From Bacteroidales bacterium (GTDB lineage Bacteria > Bacteroidota > Bacteroidia > Bacteroidales > UBA932): DNA of 49,438 bases. The notes beneath the pieces are model-generated. The model ran no database searches. It was not told where the DNA came from and saw nothing but the letters and a program-made list of their open reading frames with translations. Position numbers and translations under genes: made by a program. The DNA is taken from positions 1-49,438 of the forward strand of contig JAGAIY010000009.1 in the NCBI GenBank assembly GCA_017626355.1, in the 5' to 3' direction. Positions within the stretch are counted from its first letter, which is position 1; each line of letters starts with the position of its first letter. This document shows positions 9,191 through 19,544 of the stretch, piece after piece.

Positions 9191-12169
9191 ATGAAGAAAT
9201 TGATGACTTTTGCGGCGGCCCTGTGTTCAGCCATTATATCTGTCAGCCCGATGAGCGCTGATGAGGTAAGAAAGGCTCTGAGACTGTACGAGGACGGAAT
9301 GCTGGTCCGCTCGCGTTCGCTTTTTGATGCTGATGCCAGGAAATCGGCTTCTGCCGATCCTCAGGGATGGTCTGTACTTTGTGACGTGCAGATGAGGACC
9401 CCCGGCTATGTCGGAAGGATGGAGGCTTTCCTGAAGGCCAATCCGCATTCTATGCTGGTGCCCCAGATACGATATGCCCATGCGGCAAATCTGTTTGACC
9501 GACAGGAGTATATAGCTGCTGCCGATGAGTTTGCCAAGATCGAAAGAGAGAGACTCTACAAAGATCAGATCGATGAGTTCATATTCTGTCAGGCATACTG
9601 CGATCTTGAAAACAGCAGGCTGACGGCTGCGACTGAGAAGTTTTCCGAACTTACGGCCAGACCTCATTCCGATTACACTGCTCCGGCCCAGTACGTCCTC
9701 GGTTACATAAAGTACGAATTGAAGGACTTCCATTCGGCACTCGGATGGTTCGAGAAGTCTGTATCCGACGCGAGGTTCACGGAAAACTCCAACTGGTACA
9801 TAATGGAGTGCCGCTTCATGATGAAGGACTACCGTTATGTGACAGCCAATGCGGAACAGATGTATCAGAACGTGCCTGAGGAGAGAAAGGCTCATCTTGC
9901 ACGAATAATTTCAGAAGCCTACCTTGTTCTCGGTGATGCTGAAACTGCAAGAAAGTATTATGACCTCAATACCAAGCCGGATTCCGACAAGACAAGGGCT
10001 GACTGGTTCTACAGCGGCTCGCTCCTTTATGCCGTCCAGGACTACAAGGGTGCGATCGACAACTACAACATGGTGACGATGCGTACCGACTCCATCGGTC
10101 AGGTGGCCAACTATCACCTTGGCTTCAGCTATATCCAGACGAAGAACAAGGTTGCGGCAATGCAGGCCTTCAAGGATGCATCCATGGTTTCATTTGATTC
10201 CGAGATGGCGGAGGATGCGCATTTCAATTATGCCAAGCTTGCCTTCGATCTCAATGACGATCCTTCTGTCTTCCAGGATTATCTCGCGAAGTATCCTGCA
10301 GTGGAGAAAGGTGACAAGATCAACAGCTACATAGCCGTTGCCGCCTTGTATAACCATGATTATGCAGGAGCTGTAGATGCCTATGACAAGATCGATGACC
10401 TCGATGACGACATGAGGGACAACTACATGAAGGCCAATTACCTTCGTGCCCGTCAGCTTATCGAGAGCGGATCGTACAGAATGGCCATTGACTGCCTCAA
10501 GGTGACTGTGTACTATTCGGAACGCGGAAGCCGTTTCAACCAGCTCGCCCGCTTCTGGCTTGCAGAGTCGTATTTCAGGAACGAGCAGTATTCCCAGGCG
10601 CGTCAGATCTTTACCGACCTTTACAATACCTCAGCTCTTTACGGAGCTCCTGAATCGTATCTCATCCCGTACAATATCGCTTACTGCTTCTTCAACGAGG
10701 AGAATTATCCTATGTCAATCAAGTGGTTCGACGAATATCTTTCCGAGAGGAAGGTCGAGTTCAGGAAGGAGGCTCTTGAGAGAAAGGGAGACTGCTTCTT
10801 CATTGCCAAGGATTATGATGCGGCCTATGCCTCGTACGATCTTGTCATCAGGGATTATTTCAATGTGAACGACATATATCCTTACTATCAGTCGGCTATC
10901 GCATATGGTCTTGACAGAAAGACCGATAAGAAGATCGAGCTTCTGTCGAGGGTCATGGATGCCTCTCCTGATGCGGAGTTCTATCCGGATGCCCTTTTCG
11001 AGCTCGGACGTACCTATGCTGTCAAGGAGGACGATGACAATGCCTTCAAGTGCTTCAACAAGCTGGCTCAGGAGGTGAAGGACAGCAATTTCGTTGCCCA
11101 GGCCTATATAGAGATGGGTTCTCTTGCCCGAAACCAGTCCCAGTTCAACGAAGCTCTCGGATACTATAAGACAGTCGTTGAGGAAATGCCTAATTCCGGA
11201 TATGCTGAAAGCGCCCTTCTGGCGATAGAGTCGATCTACCAGACCAAGGACAGCCCTGAGGAGTACATCGCATATATCGAGAACATCGGAAAGGGTGCGA
11301 GCAAGTCTGCTGATGAGAAGGAGATGCTCTATTTCAATTCTGCCGAGCAGCTCTTCCTTTCCGCCAACTATCAGAAAGCGCTGGTTTCTCTTCAGAAGTA
11401 TCTGGATAAATATCCGTCAGGAAAGAATTCGTACAAGGCCGAGTTCTATATGGCCGAGTCGTACAGAAGCCTCGGAAGGCTTGAACAGGCCTGCGATTTC
11501 TACAAGAAGGTCATCGCCGGAGGTGAAGGCTCGTTTGTCGAGCTTTCGATGCTCAATTTCTCGAAGATATCATTCGATCTCGAGCGTTGGGCTGATGCGT
11601 ATGGCGGATATTCGTCACTTTATGGTGCGGCCAAGCTGGAGAACAACAAGTATCAGGCTCTTCTGGGTATGATGCGTTCGGCATTCAGAGGCCGTGAATG
11701 GAACGAGGCCGTGAAGAATGCGGACCGCTTGCTTTACGACAGCCGTTCGGATGCTCAGGTGAAGCAGGAGGCTGATTATGTGAAGGCCAAGTCATATCTT
11801 GCCACAAGCCGTCGAGATGAGGCTTTCGCCATCCTTGAAAAGCTTTCGGCTGACATGACGGGAGCTTATGGCGCTGAGGCTGCATATCTGATGGTTATGG
11901 ACAGTTATGACAAGGGAGATTTCGACAAGGTGGAGGAGAAGGTATATGCGTTCTCGGAGACCGGTTCCGGTCAGACCTACTGGCTTGCCAAGTGCTTCAT
12001 CATTCTGGGTGATTCGTTTGTCGAGAAAGGGGAACTCAAGCAGGCAAAGGCTACATTTGAGAGTGTACGCGACGGGTATACTCCTTCCGAGGGTGGTGAC
12101 GACATCCATGATAACGTCAATATGCGTCTGAGAAAGCTCGACGAACTGATTGCAGGACAAAACCAGTGA
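9191..12169 (+). CDS. Large exported tetratricopeptide-repeat protein
   Basis: 992 residues with a Sec signal peptide (MKKLMTFAAALCSAIISVSPMSA, cleavage near residue 23) and no lipobox Cys. The rest is almost entirely TPR-like helical hairpins, for example AQYVLGYIKYELKDFHSALGWFEKS, ARFWLAESYFRNEQYSQARQIF and KAEFYMAESYRSLGRLEQACDFYKK, so it should be a periplasmic or outer-membrane-associated scaffold. The next gene starts 10 nt downstream and encodes an outer-membrane beta-barrel, so the two products probably act together. Similar TPR/barrel pairs occur across Bacteroidales; I do not know an assigned function. Residues are acidic and codon use looks like that of the neighbours. Confidence 0.85.
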   Translation: MKKLMTFAAALCSAIISVSPMSADEVRKALRLYEDGMLVRSRSLFDADARKSASADPQGWSVLCDVQMRTPGYVGRMEAFLKANPHSMLVPQIRYAHAANLFDRQEYIAAADEFAKIERERLYKDQIDEFIFCQAYCDLENSRLTAATEKFSELTARPHSDYTAPAQYVLGYIKYELKDFHSALGWFEKSVSDARFTENSNWYIMECRFMMKDYRYVTANAEQMYQNVPEERKAHLARIISEAYLVLGDAETARKYYDLNTKPDSDKTRADWFYSGSLLYAVQDYKGAIDNYNMVTMRTDSIGQVANYHLGFSYIQTKNKVAAMQAFKDASMVSFDSEMAEDAHFNYAKLAFDLNDDPSVFQDYLAKYPAVEKGDKINSYIAVAALYNHDYAGAVDAYDKIDDLDDDMRDNYMKANYLRARQLIESGSYRMAIDCLKVTVYYSERGSRFNQLARFWLAESYFRNEQYSQARQIFTDLYNTSALYGAPESYLIPYNIAYCFFNEENYPMSIKWFDEYLSERKVEFRKEALERKGDCFFIAKDYDAAYASYDLVIRDYFNVNDIYPYYQSAIAYGLDRKTDKKIELLSRVMDASPDAEFYPDALFELGRTYAVKEDDDNAFKCFNKLAQEVKDSNFVAQAYIEMGSLARNQSQFNEALGYYKTVVEEMPNSGYAESALLAIESIYQTKDSPEEYIAYIENIGKGASKSADEKEMLYFNSAEQLFLSANYQKALVSLQKYLDKYPSGKNSYKAEFYMAESYRSLGRLEQACDFYKKVIAGGEGSFVELSMLNFSKISFDLERWADAYGGYSSLYGAAKLENNKYQALLGMMRSAFRGREWNEAVKNADRLLYDSRSDAQVKQEADYVKAKSYLATSRRDEAFAILEKLSADMTGAYGAEAAYLMVMDSYDKGDFDKVEEKVYAFSETGSGQTYWLAKCFIILGDSFVEKGELKQAKATFESVRDGYTPSEGGDDIHDNVNMRLRKLDELIAGQNQ

Positions 12170-12179
12170 TGATATTACT

Positions 12180-13961
12180 ATGAAGATCAATATATTGAAA
12201 CCATGGCTTGCGGCAAGTCTTGCCGCCTTATCCATTGCATCAAATGCGCAGAATCTCGATCCTACCGTTGTGGTGAACAGGACATACGAAGGTAAACTTC
12301 TTGAAGTTCATAAACCTGTGATCGAAATGGCTGTTCCGGATTCTGTGCAGCAGTTCAACCTCGATTTCGATTATGATGTCTTTGAGAATCCATACAAGGG
12401 CTCATACGATTTCAAACCCTACCAGCTTCTTCTGAAGCCTGTTTCTTCGGATGTGGACATGCCGGCTCTCTGGCTCAAGGCCGGTGCCGGATATACTCTT
12501 CATCCTGAACTGGGGCTTGTGTGGACACCTGTGAAGGCAGGTCCTTTCAAGATGAATGTTTACGCAGATTACGGGGCCTATTTCGGAAAATACCGCAATA
12601 TAGCTCCTAAGCTTGCGGAAGGCTCGCGTAATGAGATCGTTCTTGACAAGACCTTGGCTTCAGACGGCAGGAATGAGCTTTGGAACGGCTATCGCATGAC
12701 GGCGAATGCCGGCGTAGACGGAAGGTATGATTGGGAAAGGTCTGCCTTTTCTTTCGATCTCGGATATTTCGGGGTCGCTTCCGACCAGCAGAAGGCTGAA
12801 AAGGGAAGATTCTACAATGCCTTGGAGTTAAAGCTTGACATGGCTGCCAAGCCAAGAAGCAAAAGTTATTTCCATTATGGTGTCGGTATAGATTACAGGT
12901 ATGGCAATGACAGGCTCGATAACCGATATGATAAGCTCAGCACGGTGTCGGAGCACGATTTTTCTTTCAATGCGACTCTTGGCCCGACACTGTCAGCTTC
13001 AAGTCGTCTGCTTTTTGATGTCGGTCTCGACTATCTCGGATATGGCGGTGCTCTTGAGGCTGCTGTAAGTCAGCTTCGCTTCGCTCCGCATTATGTGGTC
13101 GACAAGGGAGTCTGGAATCTGGATCTCGGATTGAAGGTGGCAAAGATATTCAGATTGACGGAGTCGCAGTGCTACAATGCCAAGGAGCAGGTTGTCTATC
13201 CTGATGTCAAGATCAAGCTTGCTGCTGTTCCTGAAGCCCTCGCAATCTATCTGCATGCAGGCGGTGGAAATACGCTTGACACCTATTCTTCTCTGATCAG
13301 AAGAAACAATTTCGTGGCTCCGGAATTTGCATACGACCGTACCGTCATTGATGGAAGATATGCTTTCGGACTGCTGGATGCGACTGTCGAGAGGCTTGCA
13401 TTGAAACTCGGTTTTGACGGACGTATCTCAAAGAGGTTCACATACGATCTGTACGGTGGTTATGTCATCTATGCTTCAGGCCTGCTCGATGCTGTGCAGC
13501 CTGCAAACTATGGAATGATTGACTTCGACTGCGCACCGGCATACAGATATGCTTCATACTCAAAGCTTTTCGCCGGCTTGGACTGGAAATGGCATGCTGA
13601 GAGAATCGTTTTCGACGGTACTGCAGAATATAATCATGCCATAGGACTTGATACCGCATACGGCTGTTTCGCTCCTGCCGCATTTACAGGTGACGTGGAG
13701 TTTGAGTACAATTGGAGCAGACGCGTGTTCGCTGGTGTGGACTGCGTGTTCTCGACGGCAAGAAAAGCTGCCGTAGACAATGAACACCATGTGGTTCTGC
13801 CGGGATTCGCCGATCTGGGAGTTTCTGCTGAATATGCTGTGAACAGAAAGCTTTCCCTCTGGCTCAGGGGCGGAAACCTTCTGAATATGACAGTTCAGTA
13901 CAGCCCTCTCTACGCAGAGAGAGGTATCAACTTTACTGGAGGAATCCGCTTGAAGTTATAA
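12180..13961 (+). CDS. Putative outer-membrane beta-barrel protein
   Basis: 593 residues with a signal peptide (MKINILKPWLAASLAALSIASNAQ). The mature part is rich in alternating aromatic/hydrophobic strands (LKAGAGYTLHPELGLVWTP, MNVYADYGAYFGKY, FAFDLGYFG-like segments) and ends in a beta-strand with the terminal motif GINFTGGIRLKL, as in Bacteroidota TonB-receptor-like barrels. No plug domain is seen, so it is a barrel-only protein rather than a full TonB-dependent receptor. The upstream in-frame codon at 12150 lies inside the TPR gene; ATG 12180 gives the intact signal peptide. It is probably cotranscribed with the TPR gene. Confidence 0.8.
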   Translation: MKINILKPWLAASLAALSIASNAQNLDPTVVVNRTYEGKLLEVHKPVIEMAVPDSVQQFNLDFDYDVFENPYKGSYDFKPYQLLLKPVSSDVDMPALWLKAGAGYTLHPELGLVWTPVKAGPFKMNVYADYGAYFGKYRNIAPKLAEGSRNEIVLDKTLASDGRNELWNGYRMTANAGVDGRYDWERSAFSFDLGYFGVASDQQKAEKGRFYNALELKLDMAAKPRSKSYFHYGVGIDYRYGNDRLDNRYDKLSTVSEHDFSFNATLGPTLSASSRLLFDVGLDYLGYGGALEAAVSQLRFAPHYVVDKGVWNLDLGLKVAKIFRLTESQCYNAKEQVVYPDVKIKLAAVPEALAIYLHAGGGNTLDTYSSLIRRNNFVAPEFAYDRTVIDGRYAFGLLDATVERLALKLGFDGRISKRFTYDLYGGYVIYASGLLDAVQPANYGMIDFDCAPAYRYASYSKLFAGLDWKWHAERIVFDGTAEYNHAIGLDTAYGCFAPAAFTGDVEFEYNWSRRVFAGVDCVFSTARKAAVDNEHHVVLPGFADLGVSAEYAVNRKLSLWLRGGNLLNMTVQYSPLYAERGINFTGGIRLKL

Positions 13962-13979
13962 GAAAAATTATTAAATTTG
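13949..13979 (+). promoter_or_regulatory. Promoter for gyrB
   Basis: CTTG (13949-13952) is separated by 19 nt from TAAATTTG (13972-13979), 24 nt upstream of the gyrB ATG. The -33 box overlaps the 3' end of the upstream gene. Confidence 0.7.
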
Positions 13980-13996
13980 TCCGTTTATTAAGATAA

Positions 13997-15994
<1,998 letters not shown>

Positions 15995-16032
15995 TTTTAC
16001 AAGTGTACTAATCTACTAAATACTGAATAGTT

Positions 16033-17304
16033 ATGACTGATATTTTTGAAAGAATCGAGAAGCATACAGGTGGCCCTCTCGGACAGTATGCAGCAAAGGC
16101 TTTCGGATATTATATGTTCCCTAAGCTTGAAGGCGAGCTTGGCCCGCATATGAAATTCCAGGGCAAGGATGTGCTCGTATGGAGTCTTAACAACTATCTT
16201 GGTCTTGCAAATCATCCGGAGGTAAGAAAGGCAGATGCAGAGGCTGCTGCAAAGTGGGGTCTCGCATATCCTATGGGAAGCCGTATGATGACTGGTCATA
16301 CCGATCTTCACGAGCGTTTCGAGAGAGAGCTTGCTGAGTTCGAGAGAAAGGAGGATGCTTTCCTTTTCAACTTCGGATATCAGGGTATCCTTTCTACTAT
16401 CGATGCCCTTATGGACCGTCATGATGTAATCGTTTATGATTCAGAGGCTCACGCTTGCCTTATCGACGGTGCCCGTCTTCATATGGGTAAGAGAATGACT
16501 TTCCGTCACAATGACTATGAAAGCTGCGAGAAGACTCTCCAGAGAGCTACAAGACTCTGTGAGGAGACAGGCGGCGGTATCCTCCTCATCACCGAGGGTG
16601 TATACGGAATGACCGGTGCTCTGGGCTTCCTCGACAAGATCGTCGAGCTCAAGAAGAAATACAAGTTCAGAATCCTCATCGATGACGCTCACGGTTTTGG
16701 TAACATGGGCCCTACAGGCCGCGGTACTTCGGAGCATTTCGGAGTGATGGATGAGGTCGACCTCTATATCGGTGCATATGCAAAGTCAATGGCTTCGATC
16801 GGAGGCTTTGTGGCTGGTCCTAAGAGCGTGATCAACTATCTCCGCTACAACATGCGTTCACAGATCTATGCGAAGTCGCTTCCTATGGCTCTCGTTGAGG
16901 GCGGTCTCAAGAGACTTGAGATCATCCGCAGCAAGGAGGGTGACGAGCTCCGTAAGAAGCTCTTCAACATCACCAAGGCCCTTCAGGACGGTTTCCGCAA
17001 TCTTGGATTCGAGATCGGACCTGCCGAGGCTTGCGTTACTCCGGTTCAGATCAAGGGCGGTGTAGGTCAGGCTTCCAGAATGGCTGTTGACCTTCGTGAG
17101 AACTACGGAATCTTCTGCTCTGTCGTGATCTATCCTGTGATTCCTAAGGGAATGGTGATCTTCCGTATCATCTCTACAGCTGCTCACTCTATGGAGGATG
17201 TGGAGCGCACTCTCAAGGCATTCACCGAGGTTCGTGCAAAGCTTGATGCCGGATTCTATGATGGTGACGAGGGCGATATCGTTGATATGGCCGTTGAGAA
17301 GTAA
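16033..17304 (+). CDS. PLP-dependent alpha-oxoamine synthase (sphingolipid or sulfonolipid base synthase candidate)
   Basis: A 423-residue aminotransferase-fold enzyme condensing an amino acid with an acyl thioester with loss of CO2. The PLP lysine is Lys251 in AYAKSMASIGG, the cofactor Asp217/His220 lie in IDDAHGFG, and DSEAHACLIDGARL (136-149) is the family's substrate His region. Relatives are serine palmitoyltransferase, cysteate acyltransferase (capnine/sulfonolipid synthesis), KBL and BioF. The strong GYYMFPKLEGELGP N-terminus and PMGSRMMTGHTDLHE region point to the Bacteroidota lipid-base group rather than BioF or KBL, but I cannot separate serine from cysteate as substrate. It stands alone, followed by a hairpin at 17330. 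Confidence 0.8.
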   Translation: MTDIFERIEKHTGGPLGQYAAKAFGYYMFPKLEGELGPHMKFQGKDVLVWSLNNYLGLANHPEVRKADAEAAAKWGLAYPMGSRMMTGHTDLHERFERELAEFERKEDAFLFNFGYQGILSTIDALMDRHDVIVYDSEAHACLIDGARLHMGKRMTFRHNDYESCEKTLQRATRLCEETGGGILLITEGVYGMTGALGFLDKIVELKKKYKFRILIDDAHGFGNMGPTGRGTSEHFGVMDEVDLYIGAYAKSMASIGGFVAGPKSVINYLRYNMRSQIYAKSLPMALVEGGLKRLEIIRSKEGDELRKKLFNITKALQDGFRNLGFEIGPAEACVTPVQIKGGVGQASRMAVDLRENYGIFCSVVIYPVIPKGMVIFRIISTAAHSMEDVERTLKAFTEVRAKLDAGFYDGDEGDIVDMAVEK

Positions 17305-17329
17305 TAGACAAGACACGGTTTTTACCCTT

Positions 17330-17361
17330 ATAGGGGTCTCAGGTAGGCCTGAGGCCCCTAT
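17330..17361 (+). terminator. Terminator-like hairpin after the oxoamine synthase gene
   Basis: A 14-bp stem (17330-17343 with 17348-17361, one G-T wobble, loop TAGG) lies 25 nt after the stop. No T-run follows, so it is either a non-canonical terminator or an mRNA 3'-end stabiliser. Confidence 0.6.
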
Positions 17362-17393
17362 GTTGCTGAATAGCTGAATATAATTGCTGTAAT

Positions 17394-19445
17394 ATGGAGA
17401 AAATCAATTTCCCGAAACGCTTCAGGGTCTATCTGCCGCTGATCGTACTGTTCCTGCTTCTGGTGTTTCTGATGCCGCGTAGTCCGAAGTTCAACTACGA
17501 CTACAGGAAGGGATCGCCGTGGATGTACGAGACGCTGGTCGCTCAGTTCGATTTTCCTATCCTCAAGACTGATTCTCAGCTTATGGAGGAGAGGGAAGCT
17601 GCTGAAGCTGATATAATCCCTTATTTCAGACTTGACCCGCGAGTGGCTTATGAAGCGGAGAGAAAGGTGGCTTCTGCGGAGCTCGGCGGGCATTCCTATG
17701 CCAGGAAGGACATATCTGATGCCGTTACTTTCATATACTCGAAGGGTGTCCTTCTTGAGAATCTGAACCAGGATTTCCAGCAGGCCTCGCTTGAACAGGA
17801 TGACCTCATCTATGTCCAGATAGGCAAGAGGACCTCGAAGATACCTGCTTCGGAGGTATTCACCCTCGATCAGGCCGAGAGGGTACTGCGTTCCGCTGTC
17901 ATGACTTCGTGCCAGCTGGCCAAGGTGGATTCCCTGATTTCTGCGTCCGGTCTGGAAGGTGTCATCGTCCCTGACCTTCTCTATGACAGCCAGATGACAG
18001 AAAGGGTGCATAATGAGACTCTGGACAATATATCCAGAACCCAGGGTGTGATCCGTTCTGGCCAGATCATCGTATCCGAGGGTGATATAGTCACAGCGGA
18101 GACCGAGCAGATCCTCAATTCATACAAGGCTGAATATGAGATGAATGTAGGATATTCGGGACCGACGGGCTTCCATTGGGCCGGTAATGTTATAATCTCG
18201 CTCTGCCTGGTTCTTGTGCTTTTCTTCGGCATATTCTTCTGCAACACAAGGATCTTCGAACAGTACAACAAGTACCTTTACCTGCTGATGGTCTTCACCA
18301 TATCGGTAGTGGCTTCTTCTGTTGTGGTCCGCACAGATCCGGCTTTGTTCTACATGATACCTTTCACGCTCATATCGCTCTATCTTCTTGCCTTCTTCAA
18401 GAAGAGGGTGGTGTTCACCGTGTATTTCATATCCCTGCTTCCGGTGCTGATCTTCTCTCCTAACGGTATGGAGATCTTCATGATGTATCTCATTGCAGGA
18501 GTTGTCGGCATGCAGGTATTCGGCTATTTCAACAGGGGCTGGCTCCAGTTTGTGACTGCCTTGATCGTCTTTCTTGTCATGGTCCTTGTCTGGGCGGCCT
18601 TCCGTCTGATAGACGACCCGAGCGGCCTGACGAATTACCGTGTCATCTGGAACATGGCTCTTGCCGCCTTCATGTCTGTGGCAGGCTATCCTCTCATCTA
18701 TCTTTTCGAGAAGATATTCTCCCTTGTGTCCAATTCAAAGCTCGTGGAACTGAGTGACACCAGCAACAAGCTTCTGAGGGAACTTGCGGACAAGGCTCCT
18801 GGTACCTTCCAGCACTCTCTTCAGGTAATGAACCTTGCAGATGCAGCCGCAAGATCCATCGATGCCAATGTGCTTCTTGTGCGTGCCGGTGCTCTTTACC
18901 ATGACATAGGAAAGATAGCAAATCCTCAGTGCTTCACTGAGAATGAGGCGGGAGGAGTGAAGTACCATGCCGGACTTTCGCCTAAGGAAAGTGCGCAGGA
19001 AATCATCAAGCATGTGACTGATGGTCTTGCACTTGCGGAGAAGCATGGCTTGCCGGGAGTGATAAAGGAATTCATAAACACCCACCATGGTACGACTTCC
19101 ACAGGATACTTCCTTACCCAGTATCTCAATGAAGGCGGTGATCCTGAAGATATAGATGAATTCTATTACAAAGGGGCCAAGCCTGTGACCAAGGAGCAGG
19201 TCATCCTTATGATCTGTGATGCTGTGGAGGCGGCTTCAAGAAGTCTGAAGGATTACAGTCCTGAAAGCATATCTTCTCTTGTGGAAAGGATAGTGGACGG
19301 AAAGATAGGGGAGGGACAGCTCTCGCAGGCACATATTTCCCTCAATCAGATAAACATCATCAAGGCTGAGATCAAGACCTATCTCCAGCAGATGTACCAT
19401 TCCAGAATAGCATATCCTAAGCGTCATGAAAATACGGCGAAGTAG
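17394..19445 (+). CDS. 7TM-HD (PgpH-type) HDIG phosphodiesterase
   Basis: 683 residues: an N-terminal membrane anchor (about 11-28), an extracytoplasmic 7TMR-HDED-type domain to about residue 255, a cluster of six to seven membrane helices (about 260-450), and a cytoplasmic HD domain. The HD motif ALYHDIGKIANP has its His-Asp near residue 502, with further metal ligands in KYHAGLS, INTHHGT and ICDAVEAASRS. PgpH-family members hydrolyse c-di-AMP to pApA, so this is the likely turnover enzyme for that messenger. It is followed by trigger factor but separated by that gene's own promoter. Confidence 0.88.
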   Translation: MEKINFPKRFRVYLPLIVLFLLLVFLMPRSPKFNYDYRKGSPWMYETLVAQFDFPILKTDSQLMEEREAAEADIIPYFRLDPRVAYEAERKVASAELGGHSYARKDISDAVTFIYSKGVLLENLNQDFQQASLEQDDLIYVQIGKRTSKIPASEVFTLDQAERVLRSAVMTSCQLAKVDSLISASGLEGVIVPDLLYDSQMTERVHNETLDNISRTQGVIRSGQIIVSEGDIVTAETEQILNSYKAEYEMNVGYSGPTGFHWAGNVIISLCLVLVLFFGIFFCNTRIFEQYNKYLYLLMVFTISVVASSVVVRTDPALFYMIPFTLISLYLLAFFKKRVVFTVYFISLLPVLIFSPNGMEIFMMYLIAGVVGMQVFGYFNRGWLQFVTALIVFLVMVLVWAAFRLIDDPSGLTNYRVIWNMALAAFMSVAGYPLIYLFEKIFSLVSNSKLVELSDTSNKLLRELADKAPGTFQHSLQVMNLADAAARSIDANVLLVRAGALYHDIGKIANPQCFTENEAGGVKYHAGLSPKESAQEIIKHVTDGLALAEKHGLPGVIKEFINTHHGTTSTGYFLTQYLNEGGDPEDIDEFYYKGAKPVTKEQVILMICDAVEAASRSLKDYSPESISSLVERIVDGKIGEGQLSQAHISLNQINIIKAEIKTYLQQMYHSRIAYPKRHENTAK

Positions 19446-19448
19446 CAT

Positions 19449-19479
19449 TTTGAAATGTCGTGCGGAATGACTAAATTTG
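19449..19479 (+). promoter_or_regulatory. Promoter for tig
   Basis: TTTG (19449-19452) and TAAATTTG (19472-19479) are spaced by exactly 19 nt, a consensus Bacteroidota promoter. The predicted start is around 19486, inside the inverted repeat at 19481-19515. Confidence 0.85.
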
Positions 19480-19480
19480 C

Positions 19481-19515
19481 AGGCTTGATTGTCGGGCTAT
19501 CCGATAATCAAGCCT
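19481..19515 (+). promoter_or_regulatory. 15-bp inverted repeat at the tig transcription start/leader
   Basis: AGGCTTGATT (19481-19490) pairs perfectly with AATCAAGCCT (19506-19515). The stem extends inward by five more pairs (one G-T) to a 5-nt loop, and the repeat begins 2 nt after the -7 box. It may form a 5'-terminal mRNA hairpin, act as an operator, or terminate the upstream HDIG transcript (the 3' flank is only mildly T-rich). Confidence 0.7.
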
Positions 19516-19544
19516 TTAGATTTGAAATTTAACAATACAAGAAT

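Noticed and set aside
17379-17386. TATAATTG as a promoter giving a leaderless HDIG mRNA
   Set aside because: It deviates from the -7 consensus and has no properly spaced -33 box; too weak to annotate.
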